37,203 nucleotides of DNA from Nocardioidaceae bacterium (lineage in GTDB: Bacteria > Actinomycetota > Actinomycetes > Propionibacteriales > Nocardioidaceae): the NCBI GenBank assembly GCA_013696015.1, contig JACCZI010000031.1:1-37203 (forward strand), written 5' to 3'. Position numbers and translations under genes: made by a program. Every line of letters begins with the position of its first letter. Positions within the stretch are counted from its first letter, which is position 1. This document shows, one piece after another, positions 18,114 to 27,002 of this stretch. A model generated the notes under the pieces. It saw nothing but the letters and a program-made list of their open reading frames with translations. It had not been told where the DNA came from and did no database searches.

Positions 18114-19829
18114 TCAGTCGAAGGTGAGTCGCAGCGAGCTGGTCGAGTACCCGTCATCGCCCTGCTGGAGGGTCATACCGAAGGCTCGCATCGGCTCCAG
18201 AATGGCCGCCTCGTCCGCCTCGAACGACGTTGCGACGTCCTCGACCTTGTCGAGGTCGACGTAGAGGACACCTTCGGCGCTGTCAGCGTCCGGCGCGGCG
18301 GTCTGGAAGGCCTCGGAGCTCCCCAGGTCACCGCCCTCGGCGAGCGAGTCCGCGTACGCCTGGTTGGTGGCCACCACCAGACCGTCGTCCGTCTCCGTCG
18401 TGGCTAGAGGGAACGGGGTACCCGACTCCTCCAGCTTCGCCTTCACCCGGCCGACCACGTCCTGGAGCGCTGCCGGGTCGTTCAGGAAGCGCACCCCGAC
18501 GCCCACGCCGGCGAGGCCGGCTGGGGACTGCAGGGACTGCGGCGTGAGTCCCGCGCTGTCCAGCGCCATGGTGACGTTGTCACCGAGAACCGTGCTCAAG
18601 TCCTCCGGCAACATCAGACCCGACTCGGCCTCGAACGCGGTGACGGCCCGGTCGAAGGAGCCCGGCTCGGCCGAGTCGAGGAACCCTTGGAACGACTCCC
18701 AGTACTGGTCGACGTACGGACCACCGTTGGAGATCGACAGCGTCGCCAGGGTCGACTCCGGCAGGTCGACGACAGGGTTGTTGTCCTCGGTCTCGACCTC
18801 CATGTCGCTGTCCACCTGCAGGCTGACCTCGAGGTAGTCGCTGCCGGCGCGGAAGGCGCCGGAGTAGGAGTGAAGTCCCTGCAACGCCGCTGCGAACGTC
18901 GCCTCGGAACCGCCGAAGAGCTGCGGCTGCTCGCGCAACGCGTCGATGTCCACCCAGAACGACGCGACACCCGGCGCTCCAAGCGCGTCCATTGCCTCGA
19001 TGAAGTCGGCGTCGTCGGAGAGCGGCGCGGACTCCGCCTCGTCGGCGAAGTCGGCCGCCAGCTGTGCTGTCTGCGCGATCAGCATGTAGTCACCGACGAA
19101 CTCGATCCCTGACTCCGTGCCGGCCTCCCCGGCCCCGAGGCCGGTGCTGTCGTCTCCGGCGGAGGCAAGGCTGCTGCACTCACTCAGCGCGCCAACAGCA
19201 TCCTGTGCCCGGCCCTGATCGGTGACCTGGATGGTGACCACTGGCTGGAACTCGCCGTCGACAGGCACCACCGCGAAGCCGGCCCGGTCACCGACCCACG
19301 GGGCGAAGTCGTCGTCGTACGACAGCTGGTCACACTCGCTGTCGGCAAGGAAACGCTCGACGATGAGCTGGCGCAGGTCTTCTCGGTCACTGCTGATGCC
19401 GGTCTGCTCCTCGAACTCCGGCAGCCGCCGCAGCAGGGAGAGCAGCGCGATCTTCTGGTCGGCCGACGGGTCGATGTCAAGACGCGTGTACCCGATCGCG
19501 TTTCCCGGCAACGCCGCTGCGGGTTGCGTGCCACCACTGTCGAGCAGCTGGTACGCGGCGAACGCCCCGCCGCCGACGAGCAGAGTCAGGGCCGCCGCCA
19601 CGCCCCCGATGACGAGACCGCGTCGGCGTCCGCCACCTGCTCCTCCGGTCGATGCCGAGCCGCTGCTGAGCCACTCGGGCGGCCCGGCGCCATACGGCGG
19701 CGGTTGGCCCGGAGGCACGCTGGGTGGTGTGCCCCATGCCTGACCCGCTGGCTGCGGCGCACCGTACGGCGGGGGTTCGCCGGAAGATTCGCCCGAAGAT
19801 TCGCCCGGAGGTGGCTGGGTGCTGGACAC
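18114..19829 (-). CDS. DUF3352-like single-pass membrane protein
   Basis: A 571-residue protein. Residues 1-65 are a Pro/Gly/Ser-rich cytoplasmic tail with two PPPYG repeats. Residues 71-93 are one membrane helix after GRRRG. The rest is a large outside domain starting PGNAIGYTRLDIDPSADQKIALLSLLRRLPEF, which matches the DUF3352 family of actinobacteria. This domain is acidic and contains a Cys pair, as in DSECDQL and LSECSSL. The function is unknown. The GTG at 19829 has GAGG about 8 nt upstream. It is downstream of dnaE and of a membrane gene in the same direction, and its end faces the LON-domain gene across 153 bp with no clear terminator. Confidence 0.85.
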   Translation of the reverse strand: MSSTQPPPGESSGESSGEPPPYGAPQPAGQAWGTPPSVPPGQPPPYGAGPPEWLSSGSASTGGAGGGRRRGLVIGGVAAALTLLVGGGAFAAYQLLDSGGTQPAAALPGNAIGYTRLDIDPSADQKIALLSLLRRLPEFEEQTGISSDREDLRQLIVERFLADSECDQLSYDDDFAPWVGDRAGFAVVPVDGEFQPVVTIQVTDQGRAQDAVGALSECSSLASAGDDSTGLGAGEAGTESGIEFVGDYMLIAQTAQLAADFADEAESAPLSDDADFIEAMDALGAPGVASFWVDIDALREQPQLFGGSEATFAAALQGLHSYSGAFRAGSDYLEVSLQVDSDMEVETEDNNPVVDLPESTLATLSISNGGPYVDQYWESFQGFLDSAEPGSFDRAVTAFEAESGLMLPEDLSTVLGDNVTMALDSAGLTPQSLQSPAGLAGVGVGVRFLNDPAALQDVVGRVKAKLEESGTPFPLATTETDDGLVVATNQAYADSLAEGGDLGSSEAFQTAAPDADSAEGVLYVDLDKVEDVATSFEADEAAILEPMRAFGMTLQQGDDGYSTSSLRLTFD

Positions 19830-19880
19830 GGTGAGTACCTCGATCCGACGGAGCGGTGATCACTTTCGGCGCATAGAATC

Positions 19881-20489
19881 CTACAGGCTGTGACCGCTGC
19901 GACTGGCCATCTGCCCCGAGTTGGCGGAGATGCTGGCGATCACACCGACCAGCGCCGCAACCGGCCAGAGCAGCAACAGACCGCGGGCGTGGACGTCCAG
20001 CCGCTCGGGCACCAAGTCTCCGGTCGAGGCGTCCTGAAGGGCGGTCGCCGGATCCGGCGGACCGAGCGCGATGCCAAGACGCCAGGCGATGATCGCCGCG
20101 ATGCCCGCTGCCACGGCGGCGAGCACGGGGAGCAGCCACCCGACCCGGCCGTACCGCCACCCGAGCAGGCTGCCAAGGGTCAGCCCGGCCACAACGGTGA
20201 TCGCACTGAAGACCACGTCAGGCCCGAACGAGCGGCCAGCTTCGATTGCCCCCATCACCGCGCCGTTCCTCGTGACGACGAACTGCGGGGGGTCGGCCCA
20301 CACCGACCACAGCCACCCTGCGAGGCACCCGAGCACGGCGAAGAGCGCGAGTGTGACCACAGCGCAGCGGGCGAGGTCGGCTCGGCTGGCCCGTGGCTCG
20401 ACGACCGGCGTCGCCATCTGCTGGGCATACGCCCACGGCAGCGGCTCGGCGGGCGCGGCCGGTTGCCCCCCGGGCTCGATCGTGTGCAC
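19881..20489 (-). CDS. Four-helix membrane protein, unknown function
   Basis: A 202-residue protein with a Pro/Ala-rich N-terminal tail of about 38 residues and four predicted helices (about residues 41-66, 92-112, 118-140 and 168-190). A conserved-looking outer loop DPPQFVVTRNGAVMGAIEAG follows the first helix. It resembles actinobacterial DUF2567-type membrane proteins, but I am not certain of the family. The GTG start at 20489 is 8 nt after a near-perfect TAGAAT -10 box and lacks a Shine-Dalgarno. It lies 25 bp after dnaE. Confidence 0.75.
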   Translation of the reverse strand: MHTIEPGGQPAAPAEPLPWAYAQQMATPVVEPRASRADLARCAVVTLALFAVLGCLAGWLWSVWADPPQFVVTRNGAVMGAIEAGRSFGPDVVFSAITVVAGLTLGSLLGWRYGRVGWLLPVLAAVAAGIAAIIAWRLGIALGPPDPATALQDASTGDLVPERLDVHARGLLLLWPVAALVGVIASISANSGQMASRSGHSL

Positions 20490-20497
20490 GAGGGCCG

Positions 20498-20503
20498 ATT
20501 CTA
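20498..20503 (-). promoter_or_regulatory. -10 box upstream of the four-helix membrane protein
   Basis: Minus-strand TAGAAT, 8 nt before GTG at 20489. A TTGCCT lies 21 bp further upstream (20525-20530), inside the end of dnaE. The spacing suggests a leaderless transcript. Confidence 0.5.
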
Positions 20504-20514
20504 CGTCGGCGGCC

Positions 20515-23500
20515 TCACCGGCTCAGGCAACTTGGGCCCAACAGCGCCTTCAGGTCGGCCATCAGCGACGGCGTCGCGCTGACCCGCATCCGCTCGTCGA
20601 GACGCAGCACCTTGGTCGAGGTCGCCGTTGTCAGCCGCAGCTGCACCTCTGTGACCCCGGGGTGGGTGCCGAGCACCTCCTTCAGGGCATCCACCGTCGG
20701 CGGGGTGCAGCGCGTCGCCGGAAGCGAGATCACCACCGGGCCGAGAGCGGCTCGACCGAGGTCGGGCACCACGACCTCGGTCGCGGTCACTTCTGGCACG
20801 TCGTCGCTGCGACGGAGCCGGCCCTTGACGACCACGATCGCGTCCTCGACGAGCAGCGGTGCCGCCAGCTGGTAGGCCGACGGGAAAAGCATGACGTTGA
20901 CCGCGCCCTCGAGATCCTCCAGCGTCACCACCGCCCAGGTGTCGCCCTTGCGGGTGACCTTGCGCTGGACGGCGGTGATCAGGCCGCCGACGCACACCTG
21001 GGCGTTGTCGGGCCTGGACTCGTCGGCGAGCAGCGTCCCGATCGTGCAGTCGCTAGCCGCCGCCAGCAGGTGCTCGAGGCCCAGCAACGGGTGGCTGGAC
21101 ACGTACAGTCCGAGCATCTCGCGCTCGTAGCCGAGCAGCGTCTGCTTGTCCCACTCGTCCATCTCGGGGATCCGGACCGACACCGCGCCGAAGACGTCGT
21201 CGTCGAGCCCACCGAAGAGCGAGTCCTGACCCATCGCCTCGTTGCGCTTGATGTCGACGTACTGGTCCACCGCGTCCTCGTGGACGGCGACGAGCGCCCG
21301 CCGGCGATGGCCCAACGAGTCGAACGCGCCGGCCTTTGCCAGCGACTCGATGACCCGCTTGTTGCACACGACCGGTGGAACCTTGTCCATGAAGTCGCCG
21401 AAGTCGGTGAACTTGCCCTTGGCGGTGCGGGTGGCCACGACCCCGGCGACGACATTGGCACCGACGTTGCGCACCGCGTTGAGACCGAACCTGACGTCGG
21501 TACCGACAGGGGTGAACGTGGCGTCGGACTCGTTGACGTCGGGCGGCAGCACCGAGATGCCCATCCGCCGGCATTCGCCGAGGTAGATCGCCATCTTGTC
21601 CTTGTCGTCACGGACCGAGGTCAACAACGCGGCCATGTACTCGGCGGGGAAGTTGGCCTTGAGGTAGGCCGTCCAGTACGACACCAGCCCGTAGCCGGCG
21701 GTGTGGGACTTGTTGAAGCCGTAGTCGCAGAAGGGCAACAAAGTGTCCCACAACGCCTTGACAGCCGCCGATGAGTAGCCTCTGTCGGCCATCCCCGAGC
21801 TGAAGCGCTCGTACTCCTTCTCCAGCACGTCGCGCTTCTTCTTGCCCATGGCCCGGCGCAGCAGGTCGGCCTGCCCGAGGGTGTAACCGGCGACCTTGCG
21901 GGCTATGGCCTGTACCTGCTCCTGGTACACGATCAGGCCGAAGGTCTCGTCGAGGATCTCGGCCAGCGGCTCGGCAAGCTCGGGGAAGATAGGGGTGACC
22001 GGCTTGCGGCCGTTCTTGCGGTCGGCGTAGTCGATGTGCGCGTTGGCGGCCATCGGGCCCGGCCGGTAGAGAGCCAGCACTGCTGAGATGTCCTCGAAGG
22101 CGGTCGGCGCCATCAACCGGAGCAACGAGCGCATCGGTGCGCCGTCGAGCTGAAAGACGCCGAGTGTGTCGCCGCGCGCCAGCAGACGGTAGGTCTCGGT
22201 GTCGTCCAGCGCCAACCCGTCGAGGTCGACCACCCGGTCGCGGTTCGCCTTGATGTTGGCCAGCGCATCGTCGATGACGGTGAGGTTGCGCAATCCGAGG
22301 AAGTCCATCTTCAGCAGGCCGAGGGTCTCGCAGGCGCCGTAGTCGAACTGCGTGATGATGGCGCCGTCCTGATCGCGGCGCATGATCGGGATGACGTCGA
22401 CCAGCGGCTCGCTGGACATGATGACCCCGGCCGCGTGGACCCCCCACTGGCGCTTGAGGTTCTCCAGCTGCTTGGCCGTGTCCACGATCGACCGCACGTC
22501 GGCGTCGCTCTCGTACAGGGTGCGGAACCCGCCTGCCTCTCCGTGGCGAGCGGAGCTCTCGTCGAAGATGCCGGACAGGGAGACGTCCTTGCCCATCACG
22601 GCGGGAGGCAGGGCCTTGGTGATCCGCTCGCCCATGGCGAAAGGGAAACCGAGGACGCGCGACGAGTCCTTGATCGCCTGCTTGGCCTTGATCGTGCCGT
22701 ACGTGACGATCTGGGCGACCCGGTCCTCGCCGTACTTCTGCGTGCAGTAACGGATCACCTCGCCACGTCGTCGCTCGTCGAAGTCGATGTCGATGTCGGG
22801 CATCGAGATCCGTTCGGGGTTCAGGAAGCGCTCGAAGAGCAACCCGTGCACCAGCGGGTCGAGCTCGGTGATGCCGAGCGCGTACGCGACGATCGCGCCA
22901 GTCGCCGAGCCGCGACCGGGTCCGACGCGGATGCCTTGTGACCGAGCCCAGTTGATGAAGTCAGCGACAACCAGGAAGTATCCGGGAAAGCCCATCTGCA
23001 GCACCACGCCGACCTCGAAGTCGGCACGCTCCCGGGCCGCCGCGGGGACGCCACCCGAGTAGCGGCGGGCCAGCCCGCGATCGACCTCCGCGACGAACCA
23101 GGTCTCCTCCGTCTCTCCCTCCGGCACCGGGAAGCGCGGCATCAGGTTGCGGCCTTCGGCGAACGCCACGTCGCCGCGCTCGGCGATCAGGAGCGTGTTG
23201 TCGCAGGCCTCGGGCAGGTCGCGCCACACCTCCCGCATCTCCTGCGGCGACTTGAGGTAGAAGTCGTCGGCGTCGAACTTGAAGCGGCTGGGATCGGCCA
23301 GCGTGGTCCCGGACTGGACGCACAACAGTGCGGCGTGACCGGTTGCCTCCTCGGGCCGGGTGTAGTGCAGGTCGTTGGTCGCGACCAGCGGGAGCTGTAG
23401 CTGGCGCGCCAGGCGCAACAGATCGGCACGCACCCGTCGCTCGATGCCCAGCCCATGGTCCATCAGCTCGCAGTAGTAGCTGTCGGCACCGAAGATGTCG

Positions 23501-24033
23501 CGGAGCTCCGCCGCCGCGCGCACCGCCTCGTCGTACTTGCCCAGCCGCAGCAGCGTCTGCACCTCACCCGACGGGCAACCCGTGGTGGCGATGATGCCCG
23601 TTGCATACTCCGAGAGCAGCTCAGCGTCCATGCGGGGCTTATAGAAGTAGCCCTCCAACGAGGCGCGGCTGGCCAGCCGGAACAGGTTGTGCATGCCTGC
23701 CGTGGTCTCCGCGAGCATCGTGATATGCGTGTACGCACCGCCACCGGACACGTCGTCCCCACCACCGTTGCCCCACCGCACCCGGCGCCGCTCGAAGCGG
23801 CTGGTGCCCGGGGTCAGATAGGCCTCGATCCCGATGATCGGTTTGACCCCGTTCGCCTGGGCTGCACGGTAGAACTCGTACGCAGCGAACATCGAGCCGT
23901 GGTCGGTGACGGCCAGCGCAGGCATACCCATGCGCGCCGACTCGATGAACAGGTCCCCGATCCGGGCTGCCCCGTCGAGCATGGAGTACTCGGTGTGGAC
24001 GTGCAGGTGCACGAACGAACCGCTGCTCGACAT
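20515..24033 (-). CDS. dnaE: DNA polymerase III alpha subunit (DnaE1)
   Basis: The replicative polymerase. At 1172 residues it has the usual length for DnaE1. The PHP domain begins [18 protein letters not shown] and keeps the metal-binding His residues (HLHVH at 8-12, VTDHGS near 44), consistent with the PHP proofreading nuclease of actinobacterial DnaE1. The palm has [19 protein letters not shown] and the catalytic aspartates in MPDIDIDF (about 413-417); the third lies further on in the palm. [24 protein letters not shown] is the finger segment. The HhH and OB-fold regions follow (about 880-1080), and the tail lacks a strong clamp motif. The ATG at 24033 has AGGAGA about 10 nt upstream. Confidence 0.98.
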   Translation of the reverse strand: MSSSGSFVHLHVHTEYSMLDGAARIGDLFIESARMGMPALAVTDHGSMFAAYEFYRAAQANGVKPIIGIEAYLTPGTSRFERRRVRWGNGGGDDVSGGGAYTHITMLAETTAGMHNLFRLASRASLEGYFYKPRMDAELLSEYATGIIATTGCPSGEVQTLLRLGKYDEAVRAAAELRDIFGADSYYCELMDHGLGIERRVRADLLRLARQLQLPLVATNDLHYTRPEEATGHAALLCVQSGTTLADPSRFKFDADDFYLKSPQEMREVWRDLPEACDNTLLIAERGDVAFAEGRNLMPRFPVPEGETEETWFVAEVDRGLARRYSGGVPAAARERADFEVGVVLQMGFPGYFLVVADFINWARSQGIRVGPGRGSATGAIVAYALGITELDPLVHGLLFERFLNPERISMPDIDIDFDERRRGEVIRYCTQKYGEDRVAQIVTYGTIKAKQAIKDSSRVLGFPFAMGERITKALPPAVMGKDVSLSGIFDESSARHGEAGGFRTLYESDADVRSIVDTAKQLENLKRQWGVHAAGVIMSSEPLVDVIPIMRRDQDGAIITQFDYGACETLGLLKMDFLGLRNLTVIDDALANIKANRDRVVDLDGLALDDTETYRLLARGDTLGVFQLDGAPMRSLLRLMAPTAFEDISAVLALYRPGPMAANAHIDYADRKNGRKPVTPIFPELAEPLAEILDETFGLIVYQEQVQAIARKVAGYTLGQADLLRRAMGKKKRDVLEKEYERFSSGMADRGYSSAAVKALWDTLLPFCDYGFNKSHTAGYGLVSYWTAYLKANFPAEYMAALLTSVRDDKDKMAIYLGECRRMGISVLPPDVNESDATFTPVGTDVRFGLNAVRNVGANVVAGVVATRTAKGKFTDFGDFMDKVPPVVCNKRVIESLAKAGAFDSLGHRRRALVAVHEDAVDQYVDIKRNEAMGQDSLFGGLDDDVFGAVSVRIPEMDEWDKQTLLGYEREMLGLYVSSHPLLGLEHLLAAASDCTIGTLLADESRPDNAQVCVGGLITAVQRKVTRKGDTWAVVTLEDLEGAVNVMLFPSAYQLAAPLLVEDAIVVVKGRLRRSDDVPEVTATEVVVPDLGRAALGPVVISLPATRCTPPTVDALKEVLGTHPGVTEVQLRLTTATSTKVLRLDERMRVSATPSLMADLKALLGPSCLSR

Positions 24034-24078
24034 CGGTGCTGGGTCTCCTGCTGAGGGGCCGGAGGGGAAGTGCGCGTC

Positions 24079-24084
24079 AGCCTA
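24079..24084 (-). promoter_or_regulatory. Possible -10 box of dnaE
   Basis: Minus-strand TAGGCT in the 92-bp gap between the GNAT gene and dnaE. It would give a 5' leader of about 38 nt containing the Shine-Dalgarno. No -35 is recognisable. Confidence 0.35.
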
Positions 24085-24125
24085 CGCCGACCGATGATGC
24101 CGGCCGGGTCCGACACTCGCGGTCC

Positions 24126-24599
24126 TCACGCGGGCCACCGCAACCGGATGTCGGGAGCCCGTTCCTCGTTGCCGGCGCCCCCCGTGCGCTCCACCTCGAC
24201 CAGTCCCCGCCGCAGGTAGAACCGCAGCGCGGCTGCGTTCGTCTGGAACACCCACAGGTCGAACCCGCCGGGTCGCAGCGCCTTGGCCAGCGACAGCAGC
24301 GTGGAGCCGATCCCCCGCCCGACATGGTCGGGCAGCACGTACAGGTGGTCGAGCCAGGAGTCGGCCAACACCAGCACCGCGACGAGCTGACCGGCTGCCT
24401 CGGCCACCCAGACCTCGCGGCTCACCATGGTCTCCGTGGCGAACCAGTGCGCGACCTCGGCGTCTGCGTGGACCCCAGCCGGGATCGCACCTGCATCCTC
24501 GGCGGCGCGCCGGGAGGCCGACAGCACGGCCGCAGCGGCCGCCCCGTCGCTCGGTTCGGCCGGGCGGGCCAACACCACAGCCGGCGCCTCAGGCGACAC
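24126..24599 (-). CDS. GNAT-family N-acetyltransferase
   Basis: A 157-residue single-domain acetyltransferase. The acetyl-CoA binding turn is [11 protein letters not shown], between strand LDHLYVLPD and helix SLAKAL. The C-terminal [21 protein letters not shown] is the usual motif B. The N-terminal half (residues 1-60) carries [19 protein letters not shown], a typical alpha1 region. The substrate is unknown. I chose GTG at 24599, which overlaps the end of the pseudouridine synthase by 11 nt; the longer open frame upstream is low-complexity shadow. Start confidence is moderate because no Shine-Dalgarno is visible. Confidence 0.85.
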   Translation of the reverse strand: MSPEAPAVVLARPAEPSDGAAAAAVLSASRRAAEDAGAIPAGVHADAEVAHWFATETMVSREVWVAEAAGQLVAVLVLADSWLDHLYVLPDHVGRGIGSTLLSLAKALRPGGFDLWVFQTNAAALRFYLRRGLVEVERTGGAGNEERAPDIRLRWPA

Positions 24600-25518
24600 G
24601 GCGGACCACGTCGAGGGCGTGGGCCAGGTCGGTCGGGTACGGGGACTCGTACTCCGCCCAGCTGCCCGTGGCCGGGTGGGGGAACCCGAGCCGCACCGCG
24701 TGCAGCCACTGGCGCTCCAGTCCGGTGCGGCGGGCGAGTGTCGGGTCCGCGCCGTACGTGAGGTCGCCGACACAGGGGTGCCTCAGCGCACTCATGTGCA
24801 CCCGGATCTGATGGGTACGCCCCGTTTCCAGCCGGACCTCAAGCAGGCTGCCGTACCGGTGCGCCTCGAGGGTCTCGTAGTGGGTCACGCTCGGCTTCCC
24901 CGACGCCACTACCGCCCACCGGAAGGTGTGCCGGGGATGCCGGCCAATCGGCGCATCGACGGTCCCGGCGAGCGGATCGGGGTGGCCTTGCACCAGCGCG
25001 TGGTACGTCTTGGTGACGGTGCGCGACCGGAAGGCCCGCTTCAGCGTGGCATACGCCGGCTCCGACTTGGCGACCACCATCAGCCCGCTGGTGCCGACAT
25101 CGAGGCGGTGGATGACACCGGCCCGCTCCGCCGCACCGGAGGTGGCGATCCGGAAGCCGGCTGCGGCCAGGTGGCCGACCACGGTCGGCCCCGACCAACC
25201 CAGGCTGGGGTGGGCAGCGACACCGACCGGCTTGTCCACCACCACGAGGTCGTCATCGTCGTACACGACATGCAGGTCTGGCACGACCGCAGGCACCACC
25301 GCAACCGGACCCGGCGGATCGTCCAGCGTGACCTCGAGCCAGGCAGCCGCGGCCAACCGGTCCGACTTAGCCACGACGACACCGTCGATCCTCACGTTGC
25401 CTGACTCGACGAGCTCCGCCGAACGGGTCCGCGACAGACCGAGCAGGCGGGCCACCCCGGCGTCCACCCGTTCGCCGGCCAACCCTTCGGGCACGGGCAG
25501 CGTCCGTTGCTCAGCCAC
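24589..25518 (-). CDS. RluD-type 23S rRNA pseudouridine synthase
   Basis: A 309-residue pseudouridine synthase of the RsuA/RluA superfamily. An S4 RNA-binding domain occupies about residues 1-75 ([32 protein letters not shown]). The catalytic domain contains [13 protein letters not shown] and the catalytic aspartate in [25 protein letters not shown] and [22 protein letters not shown] follow. The order S4-catalytic is that of RluD/RluC, and helix 69 of 23S rRNA is the likely target by analogy. The GTG at 25518 overlaps the lspA stop by 8 nt. Confidence 0.93.
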   Translation of the reverse strand: MAEQRTLPVPEGLAGERVDAGVARLLGLSRTRSAELVESGNVRIDGVVVAKSDRLAAAAWLEVTLDDPPGPVAVVPAVVPDLHVVYDDDDLVVVDKPVGVAAHPSLGWSGPTVVGHLAAAGFRIATSGAAERAGVIHRLDVGTSGLMVVAKSEPAYATLKRAFRSRTVTKTYHALVQGHPDPLAGTVDAPIGRHPRHTFRWAVVASGKPSVTHYETLEAHRYGSLLEVRLETGRTHQIRVHMSALRHPCVGDLTYGADPTLARRTGLERQWLHAVRLGFPHPATGSWAEYESPYPTDLAHALDVVRRVA

Positions 25519-26068
25519 GTCCGGTGACGCCCACCCCGCGTACGGACTGCAGGATGACCAACCCGGCCGCGACCACGATGGCGCTGTCGGCGACGTTGAA
25601 CACCGGCCAGTGCGGCAGCTGGAGGAAGTCGACGACGTGGCCGCGCAACGGCCCGGGCGACCGCAGCAGACGGTCGGTCAGGTTGCCCAGCGCACCACCG
25701 AGCAGCAGCCCGAGCGCGACCGCCCAGCCGCGGTCGCGCAACCGGGCCGCGGTCCGCACCACGACCACGCAGACCGCCGCCGCGACAACGCTCAGCAGGA
25801 CCGTCAGGCCGGTGGCCATGCTGAATGCGGCGCCCGGGTTGCGGGTCAGGTGCAGCTCCAGGACTCCGGGCACCACCTCGACGTCCGGCCGGCCAGTGAG
25901 GAACTCGACGGCGAGGAGCTTGGTCACGACATCAACGACATAAGTCAGGGCCACTACAACGGCGAAGAGCCGGATCCGGCGCGGCGGAGCGGCTTCCTGG
26001 TCGTGCGGCGCAGGGTCGATGTCGGGGTCACCGGAGGCGCTCAGCGACGCTCCTCGCGCTGCTTGCAT
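25511..26068 (-). CDS. lspA: Signal peptidase II (lipoprotein signal peptidase)
   Basis: LspA cuts the signal peptide of diacylglyceryl-modified prolipoproteins in the cytoplasmic membrane. The protein is 185 residues with an N-terminal acidic/proline tail of about 30 residues and four helices. The two catalytic aspartates are in [12 protein letters not shown] and [10 protein letters not shown], and the substrate-side motif is [10 protein letters not shown]. The ATG at 26068 lies inside the DksA-like gene and overlaps it by 28 nt; there is no Shine-Dalgarno, and a GTG at 26077 is an alternative. It acts after Lgt, encoded at 2655. Confidence 0.94.
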   Translation of the reverse strand: MQAARGASLSASGDPDIDPAPHDQEAAPPRRIRLFAVVVALTYVVDVVTKLLAVEFLTGRPDVEVVPGVLELHLTRNPGAAFSMATGLTVLLSVVAAAVCVVVVRTAARLRDRGWAVALGLLLGGALGNLTDRLLRSPGPLRGHVVDFLQLPHWPVFNVADSAIVVAAGLVILQSVRGVGVTGRG

Positions 26069-26598
26069 GTCATGCACAGTGTGGCACGGGGGAAGGCCAT
26101 CAGCCGCTGCTTCCCGATCGGATTGCCGCACGACTCGCAGACCCCGTAGGTGCCATCGTCCAGACGGCCCAGAGCCCGCTGCACCTGGAAGAGCATCTCC
26201 CTGGTGTTGTTGGCCAGGGACATCTCGGCGTCCCGCTCGAGCGTCGTGGACCCCACGTCCGCCTGGTCGTTGCCGGCCCCGTCGCCGGTGTTGCGCAGCA
26301 GGTCCTGCAGATCCTGCTCGACCGACCGGATCTCGAGCCGCAGCCGGCCCTCGTCCGCCTCGAGCTCGCCGCGAACGTCCGCCAGCTCCCGGGCCATCCA
26401 AGGACGCTCGTCGGCCCGGACGACCAGCTTGCGCCCGGTCCGCTTGGCGGGTGCCTTCTTCGCGGGTGCCTTCTTCGCCGCTGTCTTCTTCGCGGGTGCC
26501 TTCTTCGCGGCTACCTGCTTCGGAGCCGGTGCGGCCTTCTTGGCGGGTGCCTTTTTCCGCGGCGACGCCGGCGGCGGTGCCCCCTTCTTGGTCGCCAT
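26041..26598 (-). CDS. DksA/TraR-type zinc-finger protein with lysine-rich N-terminus
   Basis: A 185-residue protein. Residues 1-60 are a Lys/Ala/Pro-rich tail with repeated KKAPA units, like a histone H1 tail. Residues about 65-145 form a coiled coil (DERPWMARELADVRGEL onward), and the C-terminus is a four-Cys zinc finger (Cys154, Cys157, Cys175, Cys178). The family binds RNA polymerase in the secondary channel (DksA) or is of unproven role in actinobacteria. The acidic coiled-coil tip of DksA is not clearly present, so an RNA-polymerase role is only a suggestion. The ATG at 26598 has AGGGGA about 9 nt upstream. Confidence 0.9.
   Translation of the reverse strand: MATKKGAPPPASPRKKAPAKKAAPAPKQVAAKKAPAKKTAAKKAPAKKAPAKRTGRKLVVRADERPWMARELADVRGELEADEGRLRLEIRSVEQDLQDLLRNTGDGAGNDQADVGSTTLERDAEMSLANNTREMLFQVQRALGRLDDGTYGVCESCGNPIGKQRLMAFPRATLCMTCKQREERR
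26447..26521 (-). repeat. Five 15-bp in-frame tandem repeats in the DksA-like gene
   Basis: Units at 26447, 26462, 26477, 26492 and 26507; the first, second and fourth are identical (GCGGGTGCCTTCTTC on the plus strand), the others diverged. Each encodes a five-residue Lys-Lys-Ala-Pro-Ala type unit. Copy number could vary by slippage without breaking the frame. Confidence 0.85.
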
Positions 26599-26655
26599 TC
26601 GCGAGGTCCCCTGACGTCGATGGCGACCCGCGTCGGCGCCGCCTGTTGTGCCGTG

Positions 26656-26684
26656 AGGATAGGGAGCCGGTGGCGCTGCTTCAA
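26656..26684 (-). promoter_or_regulatory. Promoter of the dksA-like/lspA/pseudouridine synthase operon
   Basis: On the minus strand TTGAAG (26679-26684) is separated by 17 bp from TATCCT (26656-26661). This is the best complete sigma-70-type promoter in the window. It gives a leader of about 50 nt before the ATG at 26598. Its -35 overlaps that of the divergent ileS promoter. Confidence 0.6.
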
Positions 26685-26710
26685 CTTCCCCCGCCGCCCC
26701 TGGGTAGACT
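26680..26710 (+). promoter_or_regulatory. Promoter of ileS
   Basis: On the plus strand TTCAAC (26680-26685) lies 19 bp before TAGACT (26705-26710). Transcription would start near 26717, just before the T-box leader. The -35 is weak but shares bases with the opposite -35. Confidence 0.5.
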
Positions 26711-26716
26711 GACCCG

Positions 26717-27000
26717 GCCGCAACAGCAGTGACGGGACGAGTAGCCGCGGACTCTGCACCAGCAGCGACCTGGGGACGGTGGGAGCCCAGGGGTGCGCCG
26801 CAGCGAAGATCACCCCCGAGCCGCTGGCAGAACGGCCGGCGCGTGACCGGCTCACTAGACCCAGCAGCGGCAGCCTCGAGAGGGCAGCGGACGTCGCGAG
26901 CGGCGCCGCGGTCAAGGAGGGTGGTACCGCGGGAGGCGTCACCGGCGCCGAGCGTCCCTCCGCAGCGTGAGCTCCTGAGCCGGAGCGCTGACGGAGGACC
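26717..27000 (+). promoter_or_regulatory. Isoleucine T-box riboswitch (translational type)
   Basis: Leader RNA that senses uncharged tRNA-Ile. The conserved T-box AGGGTGGTACCGCG is at 26918-26931; its TGGT pairs with the free tRNA 3' end. A short Stem I is seen: the hairpin CTGGGGACGGTGGGAGCCCAG region (26770-26790) and the arms GGGGTG/CACCCC (26790-26795, 26811-26816). The specifier ATC (isoleucine) lies at 26809-26811 in GAAGATCACC. No terminator with a U tract follows. Instead GTCCCTCCGCAGC (26954-26966) can pair with GCTGACGGAGGAC (26987-26999), which holds the Shine-Dalgarno of ileS. This indicates control of translation, as in other actinobacterial ileS T-boxes: tRNA binding would free the Shine-Dalgarno. 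Confidence 0.9.
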
Positions 27001-27002
27001 CG

